Shown here: positions 7,335-16,619 of the stretch, piece after piece
How positions within the stretch are numbered: position 1 is the stretch's first letter
How the letters are laid out: every line of letters begins with the position of its first letter
NCBI RefSeq assembly: GCF_017487405.1
Contig: NZ_CP062222.1
Span: 2,403,001 to 2,467,000, forward strand
Direction of reading: 5' to 3'
Length of the DNA: 64,000 nucleotides
Source: Brevundimonas goettingensis
GTDB lineage: Bacteria; Pseudomonadota; Alphaproteobacteria; Caulobacterales; Caulobacteraceae
Notes under the pieces: model-generated
Database searches by the model: none
What the model was told of the DNA's origin: nothing
The model's input: the letters and a program-made list of their open reading frames with translations, nothing else
Translations under genes and position numbers: made by a program

Positions 7335-8738
7335 TCACCCGTCCGAGAAACCGAAGGGGGTGCTGGTCCGGCGGATGTCGTCGGGCAGGATCTGGCGACC
7401 GATGGGCGGCGCTGACCGGGCGGTGCACTCCATCCTCTGGCACAGCCGGCAGGTGACCCCGATCGGCGTCGGGTCGGGTTCGGGCGCCCCGTGGGTGTAG
7501 ATCAGCCGGTGGGCGTGCTCGGCCGCGCACCCCAACGCAATCGCCCGCTCGACCCTCTGGGCCCCGAAGGCGCCGCCCCCCGCCGTCACCGTCCGGGCGA
7601 TGGAAAAGAAGCGCTGGCCATCCGGCAGCTCCAGCCACTGGGTGACGATCTCGCGCGGCGTCCTGAAGGCCAGATGCACCGACCACAGAGGACAGCCCCC
7701 GCCATGCCGCGCGAACGAGAAGCCGGCCCCGTCCAGCCGCTTGGAGACATTGCCCGCCGGATCGACCCGGATGAAGAAGAAGGGCACCCGCTCCTGCCCC
7801 GGCTTCTGCAGCGTCGTCAGCCGGTGGGCCGTCTGCTCGAAGCTGGTCCCGAACTGCCGGGCCAAGGCCTCGACGTCATAGCGCCGGGTCTCCGCCGCCC
7901 GGGCAAAGGCCGTGTAAGGCATGACCATGGCCGCCGCGGCATAGGAGGCCAGGGCCCGCTTGGTCAGCCGCTCCCCACCCTCGGTCGCGAACACCCCGCC
8001 CGCTGCGACGGCTTCGATGTCGGCCCTCAGGTCCAGCCAGGCGATCTGCAGGGCCAGCTGGAACGACCGGCTCGCGGCGTCCAGGGTGTCGTCCACCAAC
8101 ACCTCGCGCCGGTGCAGGTCATAGCGCCGGATCGACCCGACCATGACGTCGGGCGGCATGCGGCGTGTCCGCAGGCCGTGGGTCTCGCTCAGATAGCCCT
8201 CGAGCCCGCCCGCCTCCGCGACCGCCGCCGCCAGTCGCTCGGCGGCCTCGTCCAGCACCGGAAAGCTGTTGCGCCGCGCCGCCAGGAACCGCCGCGACTC
8301 GGCCACCGGATCGGCGCTGTCGGCCCCGTCGGGATCGACCGCCTCCACGCTCCGGTCCGCCAAGGCCAGATGCTCTTCTTGATAGGCGGTGTAGAGCCTC
8401 AACAGGGCCTCGGTGACGCCTGGGAAGTTGGTGACCAGGTCGGCGTTCTCAAGCGGCGGCAGGTCGATGTCGGCGAACATCGGGTCCTTTAGCGCCGACT
8501 GCAGCCGCGCCGCGATGTCGGTCGACGCGTCCCCGGCAAGGGTCGCCATGTCCAGCTTGTAGGTCTGGGCCAGCCTGAGCAGCATCTCGGCGCTGAGCGG
8601 CCGGTGATTACGCTCCAGCAGGGCCACATAGGAGGCCGAGACCTCCAGATCGGAGGCCATGTCCGCCTGGGTCAGGCCGAGGTCGCGTCTCAGCCGCCTG
8701 AGGCTGGGCCCGACATAGAGGCGGCGTTGAGCGGGCAT
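7335..8738 (-). CDS. XRE-family regulator of the ScfR/RamB type (short-chain fatty acid / glyoxylate control)
   Basis: This 467-residue protein has an N-terminal Cro/CI helix-turn-helix (residues about 10-65, LGLTQADMASDLEVSASYVALLE in pieces), a middle region related to IrrE/ImmA whose metallopeptidase motif is not present (RSFQLALQIAWLDL in place of an HExxH helix), and the family's C-terminal cysteine segment CRLCQRMECTARSAPP. Members such as RamB regulate acetate and glyoxylate genes. It stands divergent to aceA with 155 bases between, which fits local control of isocitrate lyase. ATG 8738 starts it. Regulation of aceA by this protein is inferred from position and family, not shown. Confidence 0.88.
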   Translation of the reverse strand: MPAQRRLYVGPSLRRLRRDLGLTQADMASDLEVSASYVALLERNHRPLSAEMLLRLAQTYKLDMATLAGDASTDIAARLQSALKDPMFADIDLPPLENADLVTNFPGVTEALLRLYTAYQEEHLALADRSVEAVDPDGADSADPVAESRRFLAARRNSFPVLDEAAERLAAAVAEAGGLEGYLSETHGLRTRRMPPDVMVGSIRRYDLHRREVLVDDTLDAASRSFQLALQIAWLDLRADIEAVAAGGVFATEGGERLTKRALASYAAAAMVMPYTAFARAAETRRYDVEALARQFGTSFEQTAHRLTTLQKPGQERVPFFFIRVDPAGNVSKRLDGAGFSFARHGGGCPLWSVHLAFRTPREIVTQWLELPDGQRFFSIARTVTAGGGAFGAQRVERAIALGCAAEHAHRLIYTHGAPEPDPTPIGVTCRLCQRMECTARSAPPIGRQILPDDIRRTSTPFGFSDG

Positions 8739-8793
8739 GGCAAACGGCCTGAAATCAGCACTGGTCGATACATTACATCATTACAGCAAAACC

Positions 8794-8807
8794 TTGTAAA
8801 GTTTGAC
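8794..8807 (+). promoter_or_regulatory. Candidate operator in the regulator-aceA intergenic region
   Basis: The sequence TTGTAAAGTTTGAC lies in the 155-bp divergent region and resembles the TTTGCAAAGTTTGC-like sites that I recall for RamB-type regulators. It sits about 87 bases upstream of the aceA start, in an AT-richer patch unlike the flanks. Only one clear copy is seen and the match is imperfect, so this is tentative. Confidence 0.35.
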
Positions 8808-8893
8808 AGCTACACCGCAAAGCCCCTGCCCTAGCCTGAACCTCACGCTTACGGATGCCCTCAACGTCATCTCCGTGCGTCGAGGAACACTCC

Positions 8894-10495
8894 ATGTCCT
8901 ATCAGGATCAAATCACCCAGGTCGCTTCGCTGATCGAGGCCAAGGCCGCCCCCTGGTCGGGCATCTCGGCCGAGGCCGTCGCCCGGATGCGGCTGCAGAA
9001 CCAGTTCCGCACCGGCCTCGACATCGCCCGCTACACCGCCGCCATCATGCGCAAGGACATGGCGGCCTATGACGCCGACCCGTCCAAGTACACCCAGTCC
9101 CTGGGCTGCTGGCACGGCTTCATCGGCCAGCAGAAGATGATCTCCATCAAGAAGCATTTCGGCACGACCGACCGGAAGTACCTGTACCTGTCCGGCTGGA
9201 TGATCGCCGCCCTGCGCTCGGAGTTCGGCCCCCTGCCCGACCAGTCGATGCATGAGAAGACCTCGGTCCCGGCCCTGATCGAGGAGCTGTACACCTTCCT
9301 GCGTCAGGCCGACGCCCGCGAGCTGGGCATGCTGTTCCGCGATCTGGACGCCGCCCGCGAGGCCGGCGACGCCGCCGCGGAGCGTAAGGCGCTGGACGCC
9401 ATCGAAGGCCACCAGACCCACGTCGTGCCGATCATCGCCGACATCGACGCCGGCTTCGGCAATGCCGAGGCGACCTATCTGCTGGCGAAGAAGATGATCG
9501 AGGCGGGCGCCTGCGCCCTGCAGATCGAGAACCAGGTCTCTGACGAGAAGCAGTGCGGTCACCAGGACGGCAAGGTCACGGTCCCGCACGAGGACTTCCT
9601 GGCCAAGGTCCGCGCCTGCCGCTACGCCTTCCTGGAGCTGGGCGTCGAGGACGGCGTCATCGTGACCCGCACCGACAGCCTCGGCGCCGGCCTGACCAAG
9701 CAGATCGCCGTCTCCAACGAACCCGGCGACCTGGGCGACCAGTACAACAGCTTCCTGGACTGCGAGGAGATCGCGCCCTCGGACCTGAAGAACGGCGACG
9801 TCATCCTGAACCGCGACGGCAAGCTGCTGCGGCCCAAACGCCTGCCCTCCAACCTGTTCCAGTTCCGCGCCGGCACGGGCGAGGACCGCTGCGTCCTAGA
9901 CAGCATCACCAGCCTCCAGAACGGCGCCGACCTGCTGTGGATCGAGACCGAGAAGCCCCACGTGGAACAGATCGCCGGCATGATGGACCGCGTTCGCGAG
10001 GTCATCCCCAACGCCAAGCTGGTCTACAACAACTCGCCCTCGTTCAACTGGACGCTCAACTTCCGCCAGCAGGTCTTCGACACCATGCAGGCCGAGGGCA
10101 AGGACGTCTCGGGCTATGACCGCGCCAAGCTGATGAGCGCGGCCTATGACGAGACCCCGCTGGCGGCCGAGGCCGACGAACGCATCCGCACCTTCCAGGC
10201 CGACGGCGCCAAGCGGGCGGGCATCTTCCACCACCTGATCACCCTGCCGACTTATCACACGGCCGCCCTGTCCACGGACAACCTGGCCAAGGAATACTTC
10301 GGTGACGCCGGAATGCTGGGCTATGTCGCGGGCGTCCAGCGCAAGGAGATCCGCCAGGGCATCGCCTGCGTGAAGCACCAGAACATGTCCGGCTCGGACA
10401 TCGGCGACGACCACAAGGAATACTTCGCCGGCGAGGCCGCCCTGAAGGCCGGTGGCGTCCACAACACGATGAACCAGTTCGGCGAAGCCGCCTGA
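8894..10495 (+). CDS. aceA: Isocitrate lyase
   Basis: The 533-residue product has the isocitrate lyase core: SLGCWHGFIGQQKM, ADIDAGFGNAEATYLLAKKM, the catalytic-cysteine segment SDEKQCGHQDGKV (Cys about 221) and a C-terminal region with SGSDIGDDHKEYF. It splits isocitrate into glyoxylate and succinate, the first step of the glyoxylate bypass for growth on acetate and fatty acids. Length and the KQCGH rather than KKCGH form fit the larger (about 530 residue) subgroup also found in Pseudomonas. ATG 8894 is preferred over the in-frame upstream start at 8855 because the family begins here. A ScfR-type regulator is divergent, and a strong terminator follows. Confidence 0.97.
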   Translation: MSYQDQITQVASLIEAKAAPWSGISAEAVARMRLQNQFRTGLDIARYTAAIMRKDMAAYDADPSKYTQSLGCWHGFIGQQKMISIKKHFGTTDRKYLYLSGWMIAALRSEFGPLPDQSMHEKTSVPALIEELYTFLRQADARELGMLFRDLDAAREAGDAAAERKALDAIEGHQTHVVPIIADIDAGFGNAEATYLLAKKMIEAGACALQIENQVSDEKQCGHQDGKVTVPHEDFLAKVRACRYAFLELGVEDGVIVTRTDSLGAGLTKQIAVSNEPGDLGDQYNSFLDCEEIAPSDLKNGDVILNRDGKLLRPKRLPSNLFQFRAGTGEDRCVLDSITSLQNGADLLWIETEKPHVEQIAGMMDRVREVIPNAKLVYNNSPSFNWTLNFRQQVFDTMQAEGKDVSGYDRAKLMSAAYDETPLAAEADERIRTFQADGAKRAGIFHHLITLPTYHTAALSTDNLAKEYFGDAGMLGYVAGVQRKEIRQGIACVKHQNMSGSDIGDDHKEYFAGEAALKAGGVHNTMNQFGEAA

Positions 10496-10518
10496 TCCAC
10501 CGACTGGCCTAAAACGAC

Positions 10519-10553
10519 AGCCGGCCCGGAGCATGCGCTCCGGGCCGGCTTTT
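10519..10553. terminator. Bidirectional terminator between aceA and ileS
   Basis: A perfect 14-bp stem, AGCCGGCCCGGAGC with its complement at 10537-10550, closes a four-base loop and is followed by a short T run on the plus strand and an AAAAC tract upstream that gives a T run on the minus strand. It lies between the convergent ends of aceA (10495) and ileS (10574) and can serve both. Confidence 0.9.
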
Positions 10554-10573
10554 CGTTCAGCGATGTGTGCGGC

Positions 10574-13489
10574 TCAGCCGACGTGCCGCTCGTCCCAGTA
10601 GCGGACCGCATCAGCGTCCCGGGCGCTGAGCTCGGGATAGGCGGCGTCCGACCCGACGTCCGGCACGCGCCGCCAGGAACGGGCGCATTTCGGATAGTCG
10701 GCCAGCCTGACCTCCGCCGTCACCGCCTCGCCGCCGACCACCAGTTCGGCGCCAGAGGTGCGGAACACCTCAGCGGCGTCCAGACCTTCGAAGGGCGCGA
10801 AGGCTCCAGCCGGGCCGGTGACCACCGGCCAGGCGTCCAGCGCCCCGCCGATGACCTTGTCGCGACGCGCGGCCTCGAGCTGTTCGTTGACCGTTTCCAG
10901 AACTGTCTGGACCTTGGCCCAGCGCGCCGCTTCCGCCTCGTTCTTCCAGCTGTCCGGCGTCTCGGGGATGACCCGGGCGCAGTTGGTCTGGGAGTTCGGG
11001 AAGCGCGTCTGCCAGGCCTCTTCCATGGTGAAGGGCGTCAGCGGGGCCAGCCAAGCGGTCAGGCGGGCGAAGACCTCGTCCATCACCGTGCGAGCCGCAC
11101 GGCGACGGATGGCGTCGGGCCGGTCGCAGTACAGGCTGTCCTTGCGGACGTCGAAATACAGCGCCGACAGGTCGTTGGAGCAAAACTCCAGCACCGGCCG
11201 CACCACATCCTGGAAGCGGTATTCGCCATAGGCCTTGCGGACCTGGCCATCCAGCTCGTGCAGACGATGCAGGATGAACTTCTCCAGCGGCGGCATCTGG
11301 TCCAGCGGCAGGCGCTCGGCCTCGTCGAAGTCGGCCAGGGCGCCCAGCAGATAGCGGACTGTGTTGCGCAGCTTGCGATAGGCGTCGACCGTGGTCTGCA
11401 GGATCTGCTTGCCGATCCGCTGGTCGTCCGAATAGTCCACCAAAGCGACCCAGAGGCGCAGAATGTCGGCGCCTGACTCCTTGATGATGGTCAGGGGATC
11501 GGTAGTGTTGCCCTTGGACTTGGACATCTTCTCCCCCTTCTCGTCGAGGGTGAAGCCGTGGGTCAGGACCGCCTCGAAGGGCGCCCGGCCGCGCGTGCCC
11601 GAGCCTTCCAGCAGCGACGACTGGAACCAGCCGCGGTGCTGGTCCGAGCCTTCCAGATAGAGGTCGGCCGGCCAGTGCGACGGACGGTCGCCCGTATAGC
11701 CGCTCTCGGCCGTTCGCGGGTCGATGGTGAAGGCGTGGGTCGAACCGGAATCGAACCAGACGTCGAGGATGTCCTCGACCTTCTCGAACCGGGCCGGGTC
11801 GTGGGCGCCGAGGAAGTCGCTGTCGGGCGCGGTGAACCAGACGTCGGCGCCGCCGTCGGCGACGGCCTTGACGATGCGGGCGTCGACTTCCGGATCATGC
11901 AGCGGCTGGCCAGTCTGCTTGTCGATGAACATGGCCAGAGGCGTGCCCCAGGCGCGCTGGCGGCTGACCAGCCAATCGGGACGGCCCTCGACCATCGAAC
12001 GGATGCGGTTCTTGCCGCCCGCCGGGTGGAAGGCGGTGGCGTCGATCGACTTCAGCGCCGTCTCACGCAGGGTGTCGCCGGACTTCAGCGGCTCATCCAT
12101 GCGGATGAACCACTGCGGCGTGTTGCGGAAGATGACCGGCGCCTTGGAGCGCCAGGAGTGCGGATAGGAGTGCTCCAGCCGGCCGCGGGCCAGCAGGGTC
12201 CCGGCCTCGATCAGCTTCTCCATCACCGCGCCGTTGGCGGGACCGAATTTGCCGGTCTTCTTGCCCTCGGTCTCAAGCACCTTCAGCCCCGCGAACAGGT
12301 GCACGCCCGGATAGTAGGCGCCGTCGGGATCGACCGTGTCCGGCACCTCGTGATGACCGTGGGCCTTCCAGACCTCGAAGTCGTCAGCGCCGTGGCCGGG
12401 CGCGGTGTGGACGAAGCCCGTACCGGCGTCGTCGGTGACGTGGTCGCCGCTGAGCAGGGGCACGGAGAAGCCATAGCCCGGATCGAGCGCCGCCAGCGGG
12501 TGGGCGCATTCCAGACCCGAGGGATTGAGGTCGTCGACGCGGGTCCAGGAGGCGATCTTCGCGGCCTTGAACACGTCCTCGGCCAGCTTGTCGGCGACGA
12601 TCAGGCGATCGCCCGGTTTGGCCCAGGGCTCGAACTCCAGCCCGGTCTCCATGGCCGTGACCTCGTACAGGCCATAGGCGATCTCGGGACCGTAGCTGAT
12701 CGCGCGGTTGGCCGGGATGGTCCAGGGGGTGGTCGTCCAGATGACGATCGCGGGCGTGGCGTTGCGGAAGCTCAGCAGGTCGTCGGAATGATCATCGGAG
12801 GCCGCGATGACCGGGAACTTGACCCAGATCGTCGGGGAGACGTGGTCGTGATACTCGATCTCGGCGTCGGCCAGGGCGGTGCGCTCGACCGGCGACCACA
12901 TCACCGGCTTGGAGCCGCGATAGAGCTGGCCCGAGTTCTTGAACTTGTGGAACTCCGCGACGATGGCCGCCTCGGAGGTGAAGTCCATGGTGGCGTAGCG
13001 GTTGGCGAAGTCGCCAGTGATGCCGAGGCGCTTGAACTGTTCTTTCTGCAGGTCGATGTATTTGCCGGCATAGGCGCGGCAGGCGCGGCGGAACTCCTCC
13101 TTGGAGACCTCGTCCTTGCGGCGACCCTTGGAGCGGAACTCCTCCTCGATCTTCCATTCGATCGGCAGGCCGTGGCAGTCCCAGCCGGGGACATAGTCGA
13201 CGTCATAGCCCAGCAGGAAGCGCGACCGGACCACGAAGTCCTTCAGCGTCTTGTTCAGGGCGTGACCGATGTGGATGTCGCCGTTCGCATAGGGCGGGCC
13301 GTCGTGCAGGACGTACAGCGGAGCCTTCTGCTTCTGACGCTCGGCGCGCAGGGTTCCGTAGAGGTCGCCCCACTGTTCAAGGATCACCGGCTCCTTCTGC
13401 GGCAGGCCGCCCCGCATGGGGAACGGCGTCTCCGGCAGGAAGACGGTTTCGCGGTAGTCGCGGGCGGATTCGGCGGGGGTATCGGACAT
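10574..13489 (-). CDS. ileS: Isoleucyl-tRNA synthetase
   Basis: A 971-residue class I synthetase with the HIGH motif in GDIHIGHALN (residues 73-76), KMSKS in GEKMSKSKG (about 654-658), an editing domain and an anticodon-binding C-terminal half. It charges tRNA-Ile. The extreme C-terminus reads CARSW then LSARDADAV, whereas bacterial relatives with a zinc site have two CxxC pairs there; only one cysteine of four is left, so the C-terminal zinc site appears lost. ATG 13489 was chosen over the further upstream start at 13534, as the family begins near MSDTPAESARDYRETV. It is separated from ribF by an opposing lipoprotein gene. Confidence 0.98.
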   Translation of the reverse strand: MSDTPAESARDYRETVFLPETPFPMRGGLPQKEPVILEQWGDLYGTLRAERQKQKAPLYVLHDGPPYANGDIHIGHALNKTLKDFVVRSRFLLGYDVDYVPGWDCHGLPIEWKIEEEFRSKGRRKDEVSKEEFRRACRAYAGKYIDLQKEQFKRLGITGDFANRYATMDFTSEAAIVAEFHKFKNSGQLYRGSKPVMWSPVERTALADAEIEYHDHVSPTIWVKFPVIAASDDHSDDLLSFRNATPAIVIWTTTPWTIPANRAISYGPEIAYGLYEVTAMETGLEFEPWAKPGDRLIVADKLAEDVFKAAKIASWTRVDDLNPSGLECAHPLAALDPGYGFSVPLLSGDHVTDDAGTGFVHTAPGHGADDFEVWKAHGHHEVPDTVDPDGAYYPGVHLFAGLKVLETEGKKTGKFGPANGAVMEKLIEAGTLLARGRLEHSYPHSWRSKAPVIFRNTPQWFIRMDEPLKSGDTLRETALKSIDATAFHPAGGKNRIRSMVEGRPDWLVSRQRAWGTPLAMFIDKQTGQPLHDPEVDARIVKAVADGGADVWFTAPDSDFLGAHDPARFEKVEDILDVWFDSGSTHAFTIDPRTAESGYTGDRPSHWPADLYLEGSDQHRGWFQSSLLEGSGTRGRAPFEAVLTHGFTLDEKGEKMSKSKGNTTDPLTIIKESGADILRLWVALVDYSDDQRIGKQILQTTVDAYRKLRNTVRYLLGALADFDEAERLPLDQMPPLEKFILHRLHELDGQVRKAYGEYRFQDVVRPVLEFCSNDLSALYFDVRKDSLYCDRPDAIRRRAARTVMDEVFARLTAWLAPLTPFTMEEAWQTRFPNSQTNCARVIPETPDSWKNEAEAARWAKVQTVLETVNEQLEAARRDKVIGGALDAWPVVTGPAGAFAPFEGLDAAEVFRTSGAELVVGGEAVTAEVRLADYPKCARSWRRVPDVGSDAAYPELSARDADAVRYWDERHVG

Positions 13490-13709
13490 TCGGCGTCTCG
13501 GATCAGGCAAGGGGACGTAGGCGAAAAGCTTCAAACCCGGCGTAAGCGTGGGGGAACCCCATCGGCGCTACGCCGGGCGGCTAATCCGGGCCAAAATGAT
13601 CAGGCGGACGTCCATGCCGGGCGGTGTAACAGGTGACAGCGCAGGGGAAAAGCGTAGCGTGCGGTTCAAGAGCGCCGTGGGTGGCGCCGTCGTCGCTTCG
13701 GAGGATCTC

Positions 13710-14261
13710 ATGCGCGCTCTTCTCCTGCTTCCCGCCGCCGCCATGGCCCTGCTGGCCGGCTGCTCCGAACCGGAGAATAAGCCAGAGGCGCCCGCCGCTC
13801 CCGCCTCGGCCAGCATGACGCCCGGCCGCCCCGCCATCTACCAGGCCGCCGGTGAAGGCCCCGAGCCCTTCGTGCGCGCCATCTACGCCGTCTATGTCGC
13901 GGGCGGACCGAAGGAGCCGCCGCCCGCCGCCGGTCAGGACCCGATCTATTCGCGCATGCTGAACGCCACCCTCGGCGCCGACGTCCGGGTGGCCAAGGGC
14001 GAGGTCCCGACCGTCAACTACGACATCCTGTGCGGCTGTCAGGACCAGGGCGCCTTCACCCTCGACAGCCTCGCCGTCACAAAGACGGGGGCGAACGACG
14101 CCACCGCCGCCGTGGCCTTCACCAACGCCGGCCAGACCACGCACCAGACGCTGAAACTGGTCCGCGAAGGCATTAACTGGAAGGTCGACGACGTCGTCGA
14201 CGCCGACGGCAAGTCCGTGAAAGACGCGACGATCAAGGTGATCGAGGCGGCGGGGGGCTGA
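13710..14261 (+). CDS. Putative lipoprotein, function unknown
   Basis: The 183-residue product starts MRALLLLPAAAMALLAGCSEP, a clear lipoprotein signal with lipobox LAGC and the modified cysteine at residue 18. A proline/alanine linker follows, then a compact domain with FVRAIYAVYVAGGP, a CGC pair (DILCGCQDQ) and a C-terminal segment LKLVREGINWKVDDVVDADG. The last segment resembles the WKIDDI motif of small periplasmic proteins of the DUF3828 kind, a weak similarity from memory. Start at ATG 13710 rather than the upstream frame because the signal peptide begins there. It converges on ribF with three bases between stops. Confidence 0.75.
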   Translation: MRALLLLPAAAMALLAGCSEPENKPEAPAAPASASMTPGRPAIYQAAGEGPEPFVRAIYAVYVAGGPKEPPPAAGQDPIYSRMLNATLGADVRVAKGEVPTVNYDILCGCQDQGAFTLDSLAVTKTGANDATAAVAFTNAGQTTHQTLKLVREGINWKVDDVVDADGKSVKDATIKVIEAAGG

Positions 14262-14264
14262 GGC

Positions 14265-15200
14265 TCAGCGCTTCAAGATCGCCTTCGCCGCCTCGGCGTC
14301 CGCGTCGATCTGGACCTTGAGGGCGTCAAGGCTGTCGAAGTTGAGCTCGCCGCGCAGGAAGGCAACCAGCTTGGTCTCGACGGTCTGGCCGTAGAGGTCC
14401 TCGGCGAAATCGAACAGCCAGACCTCCAGCAAGGGAGTCTCGATTTCGAACATCGGGCGGACGCCGAGGTTGGCGACGCCGTCGATGACGCGGCCATCCG
14501 GCAGTCGGGTGCGGGTCGCATAGACCCCGTAGGCCGGGCGCATATAGTCGCCGAGCGCGACATTGGCCGTGGGCACGCCGATGGTCCGGCCGCGCTTGTC
14601 GCCGTGGATGACCTCGCCCTCGATGGCGAAGGGGCGGCCCAGAATGGCGGCGGCGCGGGCCATGTCGCCGGCCTTGAGCGCCTCGCGCACTGCGCTGGAC
14701 GACAGCTTCAGCCCGTGCGGATCGTCGATGCGCTGGGTCGTGGAGACGGTGAAGCCCAGGGTCTCGCCATAGGTCCGCAGCGCCTCGGGAGAGCCCGAGC
14801 GGCCGCGCCCGAAGGTGAAATCGAAGCCGACCGCCGCATGGCGGATGCCCAGGCCGTCGGCCAGCACCCGGCGCGCGAACTCGACGTCGGTCATGGCCGC
14901 CATCTCTGCGTCGAACGGCAGCAGATAGAGACGGTCGACGCCCAGGGGCTCCAGCGCCCGCGCCATCTGGCCGGGGCTCATCAGACGGAAGGGCGCGGCC
15001 TCGGGCTGGAACCAGCGGCGCGGATGGGGATCGAAACTGACGACGGCCAAGGGGGCGCCGATGGCGTCAGCGGCCTGGCGCGCCGCGGCGATCACCGCCT
15101 GATGGCCGCGATGCACGCCGTCAAAGGCGCCGACAGCGACGGCCGCGCCCTTCGCCGTTTCCGGCAGGTCGCGCCAGCCGCGGAAAACCTCGATGGTCAT
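14265..15200 (-). CDS. ribF: Bifunctional riboflavin kinase / FAD synthetase
   Basis: The 311-residue protein has the nucleotidyltransferase motif VGAFDGVHRGHQAVI at about residues 22-36, the SSSAVREALKAGDMARAAAILGRPF region and a riboflavin kinase C-terminal domain (GVPTANVALGDYMRPAYGVY, GVANLGVRPMFE). It converts riboflavin to FMN and then to FAD. The ATG at 15200 shares one base with the stop of the MaoC-type hydratase gene (TGATG), so the two are translationally coupled. ribF commonly lies next to ileS; here a small lipoprotein gene of opposite direction sits between them. Confidence 0.97.
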   Translation of the reverse strand: MTIEVFRGWRDLPETAKGAAVAVGAFDGVHRGHQAVIAAARQAADAIGAPLAVVSFDPHPRRWFQPEAAPFRLMSPGQMARALEPLGVDRLYLLPFDAEMAAMTDVEFARRVLADGLGIRHAAVGFDFTFGRGRSGSPEALRTYGETLGFTVSTTQRIDDPHGLKLSSSAVREALKAGDMARAAAILGRPFAIEGEVIHGDKRGRTIGVPTANVALGDYMRPAYGVYATRTRLPDGRVIDGVANLGVRPMFEIETPLLEVWLFDFAEDLYGQTVETKLVAFLRGELNFDSLDALKVQIDADAEAAKAILKR

Positions 15201-15661
15201 CAGCCCTTGGCGGGACGACGCCGGCGCGGGACCCGGACGGTGGCCTCCCCGTCCATGATCGGCTCGTCGCCGACATAGCCTTCGCAGCGCAGGGTGACGC
15301 GGGCCGAGACCTCGTCCACGGCCGAGACGGTGATGCGGGCGATGACCACATCGCCGATGCGCACCGGCTTGTGGAAGGCCAAGGTCTGGGTCAGGTAGAT
15401 GGCGCCCGCGCCCGGAAGGATGGTGCCGACCACCGCCGAACCGAAAGACGCCGACAGCAGACCGTGCGCGATCCGCCCGCGATAGGCGGTCTTCGACGCA
15501 AAGGCCTCGTCCATATGCACGGGATTGAAGTCGTCCGAAGCCTCGGCGAATTGCGCGATACGGGCTTCGGTGACCTCGACAGCCTTCTCGGCCATCATCC
15601 CCACGCGGAGTTCGTCGAGGATATAGCCCCCCGACGGATGCTTCTGAACCAGTTCAACCAT
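15200..15661 (-). CDS. MaoC-like (R)-enoyl-CoA hydratase / dehydratase
   Basis: A 153-residue hot-dog fold protein with the hydratase 2 motif around DDFNPVHMDEAFASKTAY followed by GRIAHGLLSASFGS; the Asp and His of this segment are the catalytic pair in the PhaJ/MaoC family, which hydrates trans-2-enoyl-CoA to (R)-3-hydroxyacyl-CoA. Length fits a single-domain member. It may feed polyhydroxyalkanoate synthesis or act in acyl-CoA handling; nothing nearby decides. ATG 15661 starts it, and its stop overlaps the ribF start (TGATG). Confidence 0.88.
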   Translation of the reverse strand: MVELVQKHPSGGYILDELRVGMMAEKAVEVTEARIAQFAEASDDFNPVHMDEAFASKTAYRGRIAHGLLSASFGSAVVGTILPGAGAIYLTQTLAFHKPVRIGDVVIARITVSAVDEVSARVTLRCEGYVGDEPIMDGEATVRVPRRRRPAKG

Positions 15662-15704
15662 CGGACGGTGTTAGCGCCGGTGCGCCGATTTGGCGAGGCC
15701 GAAC

Positions 15705-16574
15705 CTACCAGATCAGGTCGAGGGCGGCATAACGGGCGTAGGTGGTCTCGGCCTTGAGCAGGTCGGCGGCCTTGGCCGGGTCCAGCTTGCCGTCATCGCC
15801 CCGCGCCGCATCGCCGTGGATGCCCTGCGCGATGAACAGGCAGTCGAGGCCCTGCTGGTTGGCGCCCATGACGTCGGTGACGACGCCGTCGCCGATGCAC
15901 AGGACGCGCGAACGATCGACCGGACGGCCCAGGAGCTGCTCCGCCTCGGTCAGGGCCAGGGCGTAGATCGGACCATAGGGCTTGCCCGCCATGGTCACCC
16001 GGCCGCCCATGGATTCGTAGAGATCGGCCAGAGACCCGCCGCAGTAGATGATGCGGTCGCCGCGCTGCACGACCCGGTCCGGGTTGGCGCAGATCATCTC
16101 CAGATCGCGGGCGGCGGCCGGGGCGAAGCGCTCGCGATAGTCCTCGGGAGTCTCGACCTCGTCATCGGTCGGGCCGGTGACGGAGACGAAGGCGGCGTCC
16201 TCGGCGCTTGCGGCCAGCTCCAGCCCAAGGCCTTCATAGAGGGGGGCGTCGCGGTCGGGGCCGATGATCCAGGCCGGGCCGGGCGCGCGCTTGCCGAGTT
16301 CGAACCGGGTGGCGTCGCCCGAGGTGACGATGGCCTTCCAGCTCTCGCGCGGAACGTTCAGCTGGTCCAGCTGGACCACAACGCCCGGCGTCGGGCGTGG
16401 CGAGTTGGAGATCAGCACCACCGTCCCGCCCTCGCGGTTGAACCGGGCCAAGGCCTCGCAGGCCTCGGGCCAGCTCTCGCGGCCGTTGTGGATCACCCCC
16501 CAGATGTCGCACAGCAGGACGTCATAGTCGGCGGCGACGGCGCCGAGGCCGGAGAGAGCGTGGGGCTGGGTCAT
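15705..16574 (-). CDS. HAD-superfamily class IIA phosphatase-like protein (TIGR01459 type)
   Basis: The 289-residue product has the HAD motifs: DIWGVIHNGRESWP at the N-terminus (motif I), SNSPRPTPG (motif II), and GDGVVTDVMGANQQG near residue 230 (motif IV), with a capping domain between. These proteins are NagD-like phosphatases whose natural substrate in alphaproteobacteria is unknown. Start at ATG 16574; the gene begins about 45 bases from the small secreted protein's stop at 16620. The spacing does not exclude co-transcription with the MaoC-ribF pair that follows 44 bases downstream. Confidence 0.88.
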   Translation of the reverse strand: MTQPHALSGLGAVAADYDVLLCDIWGVIHNGRESWPEACEALARFNREGGTVVLISNSPRPTPGVVVQLDQLNVPRESWKAIVTSGDATRFELGKRAPGPAWIIGPDRDAPLYEGLGLELAASAEDAAFVSVTGPTDDEVETPEDYRERFAPAAARDLEMICANPDRVVQRGDRIIYCGGSLADLYESMGGRVTMAGKPYGPIYALALTEAEQLLGRPVDRSRVLCIGDGVVTDVMGANQQGLDCLFIAQGIHGDAARGDDGKLDPAKAADLLKAETTYARYAALDLIW

Positions 16575-16619
16575 GCCGGGCTTCTAGCCCGCTCGGCCCC
16601 TCGGGTGAAGGCGCGAAGC

